Source of the DNA: Dillenia suffruticosa
Taxonomy: Eukaryota > Streptophyta > Magnoliopsida > Dilleniales > Dilleniaceae
DNA: 64,000 nucleotides
Assembly: GCA_033439265.1 (NCBI GenBank)
Contig: JAVTVX010000015.1
Span: forward strand, 21,257,947-21,321,946
Direction: 5' to 3'
In this document: piece after piece, positions 1 through 12,508 of the stretch
Layout of the letters: every line of letters begins with the position of its first letter
How positions within the stretch are numbered: the stretch's first letter is position 1
Translations under genes and position numbers: made by a program
The notes under the pieces: generated by a model
Told to the model about the DNA's origin: nothing
What the model saw: only the letters and a program-made list of their open reading frames with translations
The model's database searches: none

Positions 1-210
1 TATTTCGTCGCAAAATCGCGACGAATCTTATTTTGTCCCAAAATTTTGTGACGAAACAATATTTGTTGCTAATTTTGCAACGAATAAGTTTTTTGTCGCA
101 AATCCCCAACGAAAAATAATTTATCGCAAATCGGCGACGAATGTTTTTCGTTGCAAAATTCATCGTAAATCAAAATTTATATCACCATGAGCATTATTTT
201 TTGGAACAAA
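1..210. repeat. CACTA left subterminal repeat region
   Basis: Short GTCGCAAAAT, GCGACGAAT and CAACGAATA motifs recur here on both strands. They match the array at the right end of the same element. In En/Spm relatives such motifs are binding sites for the TnpA-type protein. Confidence 0.8.
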
Positions 211-649
211 ATTTGTCACGAATATATAATTTACAACGAATACAAATTTTATTAACATATTTGGACAAATTTACTTGCTCACCCAACCTCATCAGCAATA
301 TTATCATCCAAATCGTTTTTAATATAAAATTTAAACAATCTATACTCATATTTATAACTATCTATTCAATAAGATCAATAAATTAAAAATTTAACAAGCA
401 ATCATATTTATAATATCAAACAAAAAAGCAATATCAAAACTAAATATCGAAATATTAATAACCATACATTAAAAAAAATCAATGTAACAATAACATAACA
501 GTTCACAATTTCAAGTATGACCTCCACCATCACCATCATCATCATCATCATCAAAGAAATCATCACCCTCATCACCCTCATCACCATCGCAAGCATTATC
601 AGGAGGAGAAATAGAGGGGGAATCTGATTTGAAGCGGAGACTAACTGAA

Positions 650-2452
650 AATGCTGCATGATTAACATTTGCTGCGTACGGACCTCGTGCAATTCTTGCG
701 TGTGCTTTGCTTGAAATTCATTGAATGCCTGATCTCTTTGCAGTAGCAAGTCCTTCAAATGGCTCACCTCTTCATTCAATTGATTTATTTGTGCTCTAAA
801 TGCTGGTGGTGTGGAAGAAGATGAACCGGCGATTTTGTATGTTTTGCTCAAAGAACCTAGCTCAACTACTCTATTCCCTTTTCGTCCACCAGTCACCTCG
901 AGCCATGTATTCATGTTATCAACAGATGGCTCAAATCCGCCAGTATCTTCACTAGCACTCGAACTTCTACATGCTAGCTCATCATATTCCTCCTACATTG
1001 TCATGAGAAAAATTAAAATAAACTTACAATAACATTATAATACAAACACATAATCAAGGAAAATAAAAAATTTTGTAACATAAATCATGACACCATATAA
1101 GATCTAAATTATGAACATTCATATTAACATTGAATAAGTTGAAATTTTAGGAAAAAAATAAAAGAGAATCTGTAGCAAGTAATTCATTAGAAATCAAAGA
1201 ATCAAGTCAACAATAAAAATAAACTTGAGAGAGACTAACATAAAGAATTCATCTTCCTACATTGTTATGATATGCTCAACATAAAATGTCCATATCAGTA
1301 TTGAAAATGTACATAAAGTAATTGGAAAATTTGAAATTACAAACCTTAATTGCTCTAGCTCTCTCCCCGCTCCAAGTCTTGTCTTTTTTCGGAAATGTGC
1401 GCATGAAAGTCTCTATGAATGAAGCCTCGGTCCCCATTTCCTTTGCCTAAAATAAAAAAACACTATTAGAAATAATGATATACTTTAAATTAGATTAAAA
1501 AATTAATATTTGTATAAAATTACCAATCTATTTCTATGTTCACCGTTAGTGATCGAGCCTCCCGCATACGTCGCAGACGATTCCCCTGAATTATAAGCTC
1601 GATTTTTTTATTTTGCTCACTCCTTCGTTGGCTCTCCTCCGATTCCCAAAAATTCAGAATCCTACCCCAATTTTGCTCAGTGATGCAATTGGGCTTTTTT
1701 ACATGTCTCTTTGCATGATTTAAAACGTGTCGAATGTGATCGCCACATTTTTTCTTGAAAATCCTTCTTACTTCCAACTATTCAGTCTCGTCCCAAGTGA
1801 ATACTCGCTGCAATGGAAAGAAACCAATAACTTATAAAGCTATTAACTTAATTTCATATATAAACTGATTGGGATAACTTACCTTGAACTCGTTCCACCA
1901 TAGTTCTTTTGTTTCATCCGGAGTGCTTGTGTAAAACATCGAAACCCCTCCCCAATGATTATTCACAATTCTATTCAGTTCGTAAATAACATGTACAGAA
2001 TTTGTAAATCTATCGTAAAGTTTCAAACAAACAATGTTAAATAAATATGATAGTTAAAAGAAGAAATTATTTCATAAATAAAAGAAATAATACATCTATA
2101 AATTTAAAATTTAGTACTTACGAATCTCCATAAGGGGCTATTAACTCTCGATTGTCTTCTCTATCGGCATACGACTGTTCCACCGAAGGGACTGCAGAAG
2201 GTACATTGCTAGCGATGTGTTGAGAATGTGAAGGGCCTGCCACAGAAGGGGTAGGCGAAGGTACATTGCCAGCAAGGGAATGCGATTGCGAAGCTGCCGA
2301 AGCGGACTGCGATGGTGAAGAGTGTGAATTTCCATCAGAATTGCGTCTATGGCCGCCACGTCGAAACTGTCAACCATAATACATTTTAACCAAAAAAATA
2401 TAAATTGCATAATCATCATATACATAATGAAGAACATGAATAAACTTACCAT
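650..2452 (-). pseudogene. Decayed TnpA-type accessory gene (plant transposase Ptta/En/Spm, Transposase_24)
   Basis: This is the second gene of the CACTA element, downstream of the transposase on the same strand. It codes for the Ptta/En/Spm-type protein that in studied elements binds the subterminal repeats. Exon-like blocks, approximate by eye, lie at 2450-2122 (Ser/Pro-rich), 2026-1882 (LYDRFTNSVHVIYELNRIV; WWNEFK), 1812-1525 (RVFTWDE; KRHVKKPNCITEQNWGRI; RRMREARSLT), 1449-1345 (EASFIETFMRTFPKK; TWSGERARAI) and 992-650 (WLEVTGGRKGNRVVELGSL, then a coiled-coil-like stretch). GT/AG junctions are plausible between them. An in-frame TAG at about 1778-1780 interrupts the third block, so the copy is probably defective. 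Exon limits are inferred, not tested. Confidence 0.75.
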
Positions 2453-2718
2453 ATTTAATTTGATAAATTAGTGCCGACGAAACAAGGTTTCAATATGTGA
2501 AGAAATTTTCTCTAACGACCTATAGAAAAAAATAATAGTATATTAACAAATCCAATATATAAATTTAAGAATGAGACAGTAAATAAACAAGAAATTGAGT
2601 AAAGAAATTTGCAAATTATACGTGTCGACTAACTTACCCACTTAAAAAAAATATATTATCATATATCAAGAAAAATATCCGATTTTTATTATATGAAGAG
2701 AACAAAATTTACCCGTCA

Positions 2719-5700
2719 TCAAAAATCAAAATCGTCATTGTCATCCTCATCGTCATCCTGTGTCTCAAAATTAGACTCTTCAACATCATTTTTATCATCC
2801 TTTTCCTCATCCTCATCAGAATCCTCATCCTCATCCTCATCCTCATCATTTGTCTCAAAATTAGATTTTTCATCATCTTCTTCATGAATTTCACTTGCAT
2901 CCACATCTATCACTACTCCGCTAGGATCTCGTAACGTTGGAATATTATATTCCTTGGTCTGAACTGTATTGACAACTTGCTCTTGTTGATATGCTGTCTC
3001 TTCCCAATGTTCTTCAATTTTTTTTCGTGCTTTCGTTTTAAAAACAGCCCACCAATCAATTTTGTCACGTTTCAAACTAGGATATGAAGCATAAAATACT
3101 TGAATCGCTTGTTGTGCCAACACAAATGGTTCATATCTTTTATACAATTTCTTATGATTTATTTCAACCAAATTAAACTGTGGATACACTTTCATCCCTT
3201 TCACAGGGTCAAACCAGCGACACATAAATAAAACAACCCATAATGCTGGCCCAAGGTACTCTACCTCAACGATTTCATCCAACAAACCAAAAAATCATTT
3301 TAACCTCCACCATCATTGGATGACTGAACACAAACTACACTATTCATTGTCGTTTTGCCCACTCCATATTCTTCAGTATGAAAATTATAACCGTTTATAA
3401 AATAGGATGGCCAAGTTTGTACCATTCGCTTTTGGACCCCATGACAGATGGATTAACAATTATTGCTGAAGTTGAGCTTGATTATCATGGACCTAAAGTT
3501 AAATAAATATGTTAATATGTTTTAACATAAATATTTAAATAATTGATAGTCTATTTACATATTTTTTGAACCATGGTGCAAATTCCTCATTGCAGTAACG
3601 ATCAAACTCACTTCTGGACAGTTCAGTAAGATATATGTGTGGGTTGCTCGTCATTCTTAATCAGTTAAATATCTACGCTTACATGATCCACTTGATCAAC
3701 CAAGGTATTTAAAAATTGAGAATGAATTCAAATTGGGATCAATAGGACCCTCATCATTTCTTCCTGCTCTCCGCCTCTTGCACTGAACGTGAGGTTCAAA
3801 ATAATATGATGCAAACGTTGTTACTTCCTCCACAATATATGCATTGACAATAGAGACTTCAACACGTGCCTTATTTTTAACTTTCTTTTTCAAATAATAT
3901 AGGAATCTAATTGTAATAAAACAAAATGTTTTAGAAAATTATATGTAATGAAATTACAAAATTTATATGTCTTCATAACGAAGAAAAAAAGATGAAAAAC
4001 TCACCTTTCAAATTGATACATCCACCTAAATTGGACAGGACCTCCAACTTTCGCCTCATATGACAAGTGAACCAAAAGATATTCCATGGAATCAAAAAAT
4101 GACGGTGGAAATATCCTTTCTAAATTACACAAAATGATTGGAATCTCTCTCTCTAACATCTCCATGTGTGAATATTTCAACACTGTCGAGCAAATATCAT
4201 GAAGAAAAATGCTTAGCTCCGTATGGCACCCCAAACAAAATTCGGTAAGAGTTCCTTAAAAGCAATAAGAATTAGTCTTTCCATAAATATATGACAATCA
4301 TGACTTTTCAAACCAATTAACTTACATTCCTTTAAATCGACACATCTTCCAAGATTTGAGACATAACCATCAGGAAATCTCAATGATTTCAACCATTCAT
4401 AAACAAGCCGTCTCTGATCCTTATTCAATGTATAAACTGCTTTTGGTTTTGGTCCCCTACTAGTTTCATCGACATCAAGAGTGGTTCGTTTATAAAGGAG
4501 TCGCATATCTTTTCTTGCATTCAAGTTATCTTTCATTTTCCCGGTCATATCCATCACTGTATTTATCAGATTATCAAAGACATTCTTCTCGATATGTATT
4601 ACATCGAGATTATGATGAATCAACTAAGTCTTCCAATACGGTAAATCCCAAAATAAACTTCGTTTAGTCCATTTATGCGAATGTCCATAGCCATATGTTG
4701 TACCATGTGGCTCTTCAATAACAGATGGAAAGTTAATGACTCTATGCCAAATTTGTTCACCGGTTAATCTCAGAGGAGGAGGTGTTCTTTCAATTCTATT
4801 CTTAGTGAATTTTTCTTTATTTTTTCTGAATTTATGACTTAACGGTAAAAATTGTCTATGACAATCAAAATAACTCGCTTTCTTTCCATGTTTCAATCTG
4901 AATGATTTTGATCTCTCTAAACAAATTGGACATCCTAAAATCCCAGTGGTACTCCATCCCGATAACATACCATACGCTGAAAAATCATTAATGGTCCAAA
5001 GAAGAGCAGCCTTCATTACAAACATCTGATTACTATGAATATCATATGTATGAACACCTTCATCCCATAGTTATTTCAACTCCGCAATCAATGGTTGCAT
5101 GTAAACATCTATTAATTTCTTTGGATTTTGTGGGCCAGGCACGACCAATGTTAAAAACATATACGGTGTCTTCATACACAAACCGGGTGGAAGATTATAC
5201 GGAGTTAAGATAACTGGCCAACATGAATAATTTCTTCCTGATTTGCCAAATGGAGCAAATCCATCAGCACAGAGACCTAATCTAATATTTCGAGTCTCTC
5301 TCGCAAACTCAGGATATGTTCTATCAAAATATTTCCACGCTTCTGCATCTGAAGGATGACACATTAACCCATCTTCTGTTTCATGATTTGCATGCTAGGT
5401 CATGTGTTTAGCAGTGGTTTCAGATGTATAAAGTCTTTGTAACCTAGGAGTTAAAGGCAAATAAAACATTTGTCTGTATGATTTACGCTGCTGATTACGA
5501 CCCAACCTCCGAGAACTCTTGTATCTACTTTGATTACAGAATTTACAAAAATCTGCTTCTTTATCATCTCCCCAAAATAGCATACAAGCATCTCTGCAAA
5601 CATCTATTCTCTACACTGGAAGACCTAATTCTTTTACAAGCTTTTTCATACTACAGAAGTCATTGGGCATAATATGATCACGCGGCAATACTTCTCCAAT

Positions 5701-6372
5701 AACTTGAACAAAATCATTAAAACAATTCTCAGACACATTATGTTCTGCCTTGACATTCAACAATCTTGCGGTTAGAGATAGTTTAGTGTGACTGTCACAA
5801 CCAACCCACAAAGATTCATCTGTAGCTCTTAAGACTTCCTGAAATTGGAGAGATGATTCATTTGACACATTTTCATCAACACCTACTACTTCTACCTCCT
5901 CCAATGGTGATGCATAACTAGTATACCCATGTTCAGATGTTGGAGCAAAACTAGAACTTGCAGCGATTGGATCGGGAACAATATTCGGACCCACTGCATC
6001 AATTACCATCCGCTGATATGGATTCAATTGTTCATAATAACTCCGATCCCCACTAACTGAGAATTGTCTATTTCGTCCAAACTCCTCATCAGAAATGAAT
6101 GGTTCACCATGGCATGTCCAATTATAGTAATTCGGGGTAAAACCAACTCTACAAAGATGTTCCCTAACTTTATCACACTGCAAAAATTTACCATTCCGAC
6201 ACCTTTTACATGGACACCTTAGCTTATTTCCATCCATAAAATCAACTTGAGTACAAGCAAAATTTAAAAATTGCTCCAACCCAAAAATAAATTCATCAGT
6301 TAAACCCCGACGATCAGATAAGTTCTTCTTATACATCCAACTTCTTTCGTTCTGCATTTTTCCTGTCTCCAA
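2719..6372 (-). pseudogene. Decayed TnpD-type CACTA transposase
   Basis: This is the catalytic transposase of the element. From the start at 6372 the order is: an N-terminal transposase-associated zinc-binding region (Cys-Pro-Cys-x2-Cys at about residues 54-58, then a Cys-His pair), the Transposase_21 core (LGLCADGFAPFG near 5280; NLPPGLC near 5190; LLWTINDFSAYGMLSGWSTTG near 4980; HIEKNVFDNLINTVMD near 4590), the DUF4218 region (ICNLERIFPPSFFDSMEYL-like, near 4100) and the DUF4216 region (3285-2950). A very acidic Glu/Asp tail ends at 2719. One frame runs from 6372 to 4213 but carries in-frame stops at 5611, 5395, 5071 and 4624. A frameshift lies near 4215-4234. A likely intron runs from about 4003 (AAAG|GTGAGT) to about 3913. 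The family is certain; the gene looks dead. Confidence 0.9.
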
Positions 6373-6949
6373 ATTTAAAATTTTTTAAATATTAATAAAA
6401 TCTACAAACAAAACTACTAAATCATCAAAAGTTATAACATCAATATTTCCAACTAAATTCATATAACAATAAATAATAACGTTAATTGTACAAAACTCAA
6501 ATCATCATTAATACAAAGATTAAGTTCACAAAAATTAAATATATAACATTAAATATTATCATAAAATTAAATAAATTATCAAATATTAAACATTTAACAA
6601 CATTGATTATTTAACAAATCGATATAAGATTTAATATAAATTGTTGAGTATTGTTAATCTAATAATTCTCATAATCAATTATCACATAAAACTTACTATA
6701 AATTGCATTTTAACATCATTACAGTACATAATAAAACATTTTTCACTACCAATTAAAAACTCACTGATAGAGTCCGATATCAACACCAATAATAGCTTCC
6801 AATCCAAATATTCGAGAATCGCAAAACCTAACACATAAAAAAGATTTATAAATAACTAATATATTATTAAAACAATATTATAAAAACATTTTTTTAAATA
6901 ACATTTCTCAAAAAGTTTTTTTTTAAAAAATCAATTACATTAAATTTTT

Positions 6950-7614
6950 GGACTGGCCCGGTTCCAATGGGCCCATCAATAGCCCAGGCCATTGGGCCAC
7001 GATGGGCCGCGCAGGGGACATCGTCCCCTTCGCACAGCAGGGCCGCGAAGGGGCTGCGCAGGACCTTCCCGCGTCTGGGCCACGCAGCCAATGCTGCCCC
7101 TTCGCGCGGCGGAGGCGTAAAGGGGCTAGCGGGCCCATCGCGCGTCTGGGCCTCGAAGGGGCCGCGTCCCCTTCGCGCAGTAGGGCCAGGCAAGGGCTGC
7201 ACAGCACAAAGGTTCGTCTGGGCTGTGCAGCCGCCGCTGCCCCTTCACGTGGCGGAGGTGCAAAGGGGACAGCGACCCCTTCTCGCGGCTGAGGCGCAAA
7301 GGGGACAGCGGCCCCTTTGCGCGTCTAGGCAGCGAAGGGGCGACGGCCCCTTCGCGCACCTGGGCAGCGAAGGGGCGACAGCCCCTTCGCGCACCTGAGC
7401 AGCACAGGGGAGGCGGCGCCTTCGCTGGCAGTCCGATTTGCTTTCTACAACTTAGATCCAGCGGCTGGCCGCCGGTTCTGCCATCTTCGGCAAAGACAGA
7501 GAAATAGAGAGAGAGATTACCTAACACTATCGTAGATCCGGCAGATCCGGCATCCCTTCCGCCATCCCTTCGCAGTACCCCTTCGCGGCTACTCTTCACA
7601 ACTGAGATGAACCC
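6950..7614 (-). promoter_or_regulatory. GC-rich leader island of the CACTA element
   Basis: In a strongly AT-rich setting this stretch is very GC- and CpG-rich. It is built from about 17 scattered copies, in both orientations, of a GCGAAGGGGC / GCCCCTTCGC core. It lies about 580 bp upstream of the transposase start on the coding strand. Maize Spm has a comparable GC-rich downstream control region in its untranslated leader, where methylation silences the element. The equivalence here is inference from position and composition. Overlapping long frames on both strands (for example 6967-7398 +, 7126-7647 -) follow from the composition and are not called as genes. Confidence 0.55.
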
Positions 7615-7661
7615 GAGAGAGAGAGAGAGAGACACACACACACACACAGAGAGAGAGAGAG
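7615..7661. repeat. (GA)n-(CA)n-(GA)n compound microsatellite
   Basis: GA dinucleotides, then about 19 bases of ACAC, then GA again, at the border of the GC-rich island. Confidence 0.9.
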
Positions 7662-7689
7662 CGTTAAAGTGAAGGAAGGAAATGAAAAT

Positions 7690-8500
7690 ATCTTGAATTT
7701 TGCTTCAAAAAAGATTTTGTCCCAAAATTCGTCCCTGAATCGGGGACGAAAATTTTTTTCGTCCCTGAATCAGGGATGAAATTTTTTTTTTTGTCCCTGA
7801 TTCAGTGACGAAATCGTTTTTTGAGGATGATGGAACAAGGTACAACAAAAATTATCTCGCTTGATATCACAACTCAATTTTATATTTGATATTATCAACG
7901 ATCAATTATCAACGGAAACGTTTTAAATATATCGCTTGATATCACAACTCAATTTTATGTTTGATATTATCAACGATCAATTATCGACGGAAACGTTTTA
8001 AATATATTTTATTTGTTTAATTAGTTTAAAACAAAATTATACTAATAACAAAATCAAAACGGAACGAAAATATCGCATTTGCTTATAGGTTTTTAATTTT
8101 TTCGGCGATTTTTTTCTTACTCACTAGTACCCTTCAATTATGTTACAAAAATATAAACTTCAATTTTTAATAGTATTTTCAAACATTTTACTAAATAAAC
8201 AAATTCAAAATTGAATTTAAGTTTAGTGGAACAAATTAATGATAGACTATAATGTTCCTCCCGAAGACAGACTTGAGTAGCCCACTGATTTTCTCGGAAA
8301 CCATTCCATTATATTTTGAATTTTGCTTCAAAAAACTTTTTGTCCCAAAATTCGTCCCTGATTCTGGGACGAAAAACTTTTTCATCCCTGAATCAGGGAC
8401 AAAAAAATTTTTTCGTCCCAGAATCAGGGACGAAATTTTTTTTTTGTCCCTGAATCGGGGACGAAAAATTTTTTTTGTCGCTAAAATCTACGACAAAAGA
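7690..8500. repeat. Inner repeat blocks of the CACTA element (duplicated GTCCCTGA-type arrays)
   Basis: Two related blocks, about 7690-7820 and 8315-8480, share TTGAATTTTGCTTCAAAAAA followed by repeated TTCGTCCCTGA(A/T)TC(G/A/T)GGGACGAAA palindromes. They are internal relatives of the subterminal motif and probably arose by segment duplication inside the element. The interval between them holds the 75-bp tandem repeat and AT-rich DNA without genes. Confidence 0.75.
7857..8006. repeat. Two-copy 75-bp tandem repeat
   Basis: Units 7857-7931 and 7932-8006 begin TCGCTTGATATCACAACTC and end AACGTTTTAAATATA. I see two base differences, so this looks like a recent head-to-tail duplication inside the CACTA element. 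Confidence 0.9.
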
Positions 8501-9059
8501 ATGGTTTTATCGCTAAATTTCCGATAAATATATGTTTTCGTAGCAATTTGTAGTAAATTTAACGATAAATAATTATTTTCTTTACAATTTACAATGATTT
8601 TTGCAACAATACGTATGGTTTCTGATACATAACTCTTTGAATACAGTAAAATAGAAACTAAATCGATAAACTATTAACAATATTGGCGTACTATGATATA
8701 ATTATAAAAAAATATTCAATGTATTGATTATTACTTAACAAGTATTTCTACTTTAACTCTTCATTTAGTTTATCAAATATTTAAACAAATTTATAAAATA
8801 GAATTATCAGTGCTAGAAATGGAAAATTAAACAGATAATGAATAAAAAATGAATATACTAATAATAATTTTTTGTAACAATTTAAAATATTATACTATAT
8901 TATTATTCTTTTATATAAATAGACAATGAATGAAAGATGTTATTTAAAATATTTTGAACATTTTAAGATTTTTATACGCGAATACGGTGTATAACACCGT
9001 TTTCAAATCATTTTTTATATTAGAAAATGTTTATCATACAAGAAAATGTTTCTAATTAC
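8501..9059. other. AT-rich CACTA interior, no gene seen
   Basis: The first bases still carry decayed GTCGC/ACGA motifs. The rest is plain AT-rich DNA without an open frame or a recognisable site. Confidence 0.6.
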
Positions 9060-9776
9060 TGAAAAATTAATTTTAGCGACGAAATTTGCCAAAAAATGTT
9101 ATATTTCTCACTCATTTGCAACAAATTTAGCAACAAATAATCGAATTTGTTACGACGAATATAAATATTCGTCGCTAACTTTGCAACGAATTTAGGATTT
9201 CGTCGCAAATTTATGGACAAATTCATTTTCATCCCAAATTTAGGGACGAATTGAGAAGTTCGTCACAATATGTTGGGACAAATTTTTTTTTGTCCCGAAT
9301 TTAGCAACGAATTTTATATTCGTCGCAAATTTAGGGACGAATTACACGGGACGAATATCACATTCGTCGCAAATTTATGGATGAATTTAATATTCATCGC
9401 AAATTTATGGACGAATTTCACATTCGTCGCAAATTTAGGGACGAATTTCATATTCATCGTAAATTTAGGGACGAATTTCATATTCGTCGCAAATGTTGTG
9501 ACGAATTTTTAAATTCGTTGCAAATTTAGCAACGAAATATTTTTTCGTCGCAAATTTGCAATGAATTGTGCTTCAAAAAATTTTCGTCACAAATTTGCGA
9601 CGATTTTTGTAACGAAAAAGTTTTTAGTTGCTAAATTTGCGACGAAAATATTTTTGTTGCTAAAATTATGGTTAATTGGAGACGATAACATTTTTTGTTG
9701 CTAAATTTGTTACAGATTTGCGACGAATATTTCTCGTTGCTAAACTTCGTCGCTAAAATTTGCTGTTTTTGTAGTG
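9060..9776. repeat. CACTA right subterminal repeat array and terminus
   Basis: About 700 bp of GACGAAT...ATTCGTC dyads. Within it, 9371-9490 is a clean array of four 30-bp units, each of the form AAATTTAkGGACGAATTTCA plus TATTCGTCGC with few changes; each unit contains a GACGAAT/ATTCGTC inverted pair. The terminal inverted repeat closes at 9776 (plus strand ...TTTTTGTAGTG). The single + frame crossing 9270-9512 is only the translated repeat. Confidence 0.88.
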
Positions 9777-12508
9777 GTAATGATAAGATAAGTATAATGT
9801 AGTAATATAGTAATAATTACTAGTGGTGATACTTGTAATATAGGAATATTTACTACTAGTAATATAGTAATATAGTAGTAATAAGATATTATGCGCGCAC
9901 TAATAAATTTATAATATTCTTATTTTTAATTAATATAATTAAAATTTTTAATATTATTATTTTTAATAATGCAATGATATTAAATTACTAATTTATTTCA
10001 TATAGTGTTATAATTTATTTTTAATTATTAGATAATATAGACCATAATAATCATTATTTATTAATTTTGAATATTATATAATTTTATATAAATTCTTAAA
10101 AAACGGTTTACTATAATTTATTTTAATTCATATTTAGGATCTATATAATTTCAATAATAACTTTATAATAAAATCACAATTCCATAATAAAATCTCTAAT
10201 CTTCTTCGCGTGTCAGAAAAAATTTTTCTATCCTCATCCAATTTTGAGGTCAAATCTAATTTAATCAAATTTTCCTTTTTTATGCCAATTTTCAGCAAAT
10301 TTCTTGGCACTCAAAACAATTTAACCGACAAAACTATCTATAACATATGATATGAGTAAGTTATACTAACAACTGATAATCAAAGGTAGTAAATTTATTG
10401 ATACCTATATTATCCGATCCGATGATTAGTAACATTTATTAACATATGGGTAGTAACATTTACTAACAATATAGTAACATTCACCATAAACACAATGAAT
10501 GAAAGGTAGTAACATTCAACAGGTGAAAAGTAATAATACTAAAAGGTCACTCACAGTAAATGATATTTCCTATTCTAACCATAAATATACATATTTTACA
10601 CTTATCATATCTTATTACATTTACCATGCATTACTACACTTACCATATCTTTCATATCCTACACTTACCATACCTTACTATATCCTATATGTTCTATACT
10701 TGCTATACCTTACTACACTTACCATATCTTATAATAACTTACCATCTCAATATATTATCACATTGATAACCTTCCATATCTTATTACTTCTTTACCCCCC
10801 TCTCACTCCCTAACACAACCCTTATACTAATTAATTAACACACTCAATATAACTCTATTAGACGGTGGATGATAACTGTTAATATAACTATAAGTCACTA
10901 CTCACTAAATCACTTAGTAAGTTACCAAGTTACTAAAAAAACTACCTATATTTACCCATCAAGTGTAAACATACAACATTACCTATACAGACACCTTTTC
11001 ATATCGTCACTAGAAAATCTATATTTACCGATCACAAGTTATAGCGTCGCATCAAAAATTCATCTCTTATAAATCTGAATAGCACTCGTTAAATTAATTA
11101 GAAAGAAAGAAAATCAGAAGGTAGAGAAAGAGATACGAGAGAAAAACTATGAAATTGGTGAGAGTAGATTTTTTGACATTAGGAGCACCAACAATGCTAA
11201 TGAAAAGAGACAATTGGTCTTCAACAACCCTATATTCCTCATTAAGCTTCTCCAAAGCAGTCTCATACTTTTTTCAGAAAATCTTGTCTGAAAATTGAGA
11301 AATTAGCCTTTTCTTTGTACTTATCATCCAAGTGGTTTGTTGAAGGGAAAATGGACCGGTGGTGGTGTTGGGTAATTCATAGCGGTCATCATTAAAATTA
11401 GGGCTTGAAATTTTAGGAGTTGATAGCAGTGACATTGAGGGAAAATAAAATAAAATAAAATAAAATAAAAAGGGCAGATGAAGAGGGAAGGAAGGAGAAG
11501 ATAAAGTGGTTGATTTATTTGAGTTGAGTATAAAATAATCGATTCACAATGGATTTAATGAATAAAGATATTAACTTCTTTAAATAAATCTTATGCTTAA
11601 AATTTAAAAATAAAAAAAAAATTATATTAGAAAAGTTTTTCTTATATTAAATTTGATAACGTTCAAATCAAATTAATTAAAATATAATTTTAAATATCGA
11701 TCGATTAAAAAACAAAATACAAAACAAGCCGGAGTACAAGATTTTTCTTTTCCAAATTACTTTTATCCGGAAGTGTCAAGTCAAGTCATATGCCAAGTGC
11801 CTAAAAAATGCTAAAAAGACAAAACAAAATTACGATTTGCTCCTTCTCAACACCAAAATAAAGATTTTCCTCCCACAATAAATATTACTTTTATAAAATT
11901 TACTTTCATAAGAATTTTCCCTTCCTTTTATGTAGTTGGTTTAAGAGGGAAAAGTAGGGAAAGAGAAAATTTGTGAAAAAAGGAAAAAACAGTAATTTTT
12001 TTTTATATATACAATACATTGTTATTATTTTCTTTTTATATTTCCCTTCCTTTCACCCTACTCAAATTAGAGTAATATTTACACTCATTTTGAAGTAGTT
12101 ATTATCTCGTCTTATAAGGAACAGTTAAAAAGGAGACTAATATTTCTCTAATTAAAAATAATTGATGAAATTTGATAAAATTTTGGGATAATTTGATAAA
12201 AATAGATAAAAAAGTCATCTATCATTTTTGTTATATTTGAAATCAAATCAATTTTATAAAAATTATGAAATTCAATCATCTGTCAAATATAATAAAAACC
12301 CATTTTATTCAATTTTATTCTATAAAGTTACAAATTTGTAAAATAGTAAAAAAGAATTGATTCAAAAATAACTTTACAAAGTTTGTGAGTTGTATACGAT
12401 CTGTATATTAGTACTTTTAAATAATAAATTTAAAACTAAATTATAATGCTATTTTATTATTTTCCATTAACGGAATTCAATTAAATTTCACGTTTCTTTC
12501 TTCGACTC
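9777..12508. other. AT-rich intergenic DNA with degenerate short repeats
   Basis: No gene is supported. About 10425-10520 holds loose repeats of GTAGTAACATTTACTAACA. About 10590-10765 is a degenerate array of CACTTACCATATCTTA-like units that gives spurious Tyr/Ile/Leu-rich + frames. About 11447-11475 is an (AAAAT)n run. The remainder is low-complexity AT-rich sequence. Confidence 0.6.

Larger units (their letters stand above)
1..9776 (-). mobile_element. CACTA (En/Spm) DNA transposon, left end outside window
   Basis: The right terminus is seen at 9776. Read on the minus strand it begins CACTACAAAAACAGC and runs into repeated CGTCGCAAATTT/GACGAAT motifs, the usual CACTA end structure. Bases 1-210 carry the same subterminal motifs, so the left terminus is just outside the window and its 3-bp target duplication cannot be checked (the right flank starts GTA). 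On the minus strand the order is subterminal repeats, GC-rich leader island (about 6950-7600), TnpD-type transposase (6372-2719) and TnpA-type accessory gene (about 2452-650). That is the usual order of En/Spm elements. Both genes carry disabling changes, so the copy is probably non-autonomous, though its termini could still be acted on in trans. Superfamily assignment is very secure. Confidence 0.93.

Noticed and set aside
2693-2906. Ser-rich plus-strand frame and a Met/Arg-rich minus-strand frame
   Set aside because: Both are out-of-frame shadows of the Glu/Asp-rich tail of the CACTA transposase.
6894-7647. Overlapping long open frames on both strands rich in Arg, Pro, Gly and Ala
   Set aside because: They arise from GC-rich repeated words with few stop codons. 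No domain is recognisable and both strands are equally open.
9300-9512. Evenly spaced 30-bp repeats that superficially look like a CRISPR array or a telomere-like array (they contain TTTAGGG)
   Set aside because: There are no unique spacers and the host is a plant. The units are CACTA subterminal repeats, and TTTAGGG occurs once per 30-bp unit by chance, unrelated to the nearby telomere gene.
10499-10813. 104-codon Tyr/Leu/Ile-rich frame
   Set aside because: Translation of the degenerate CTTACCATATCTTA repeat array.
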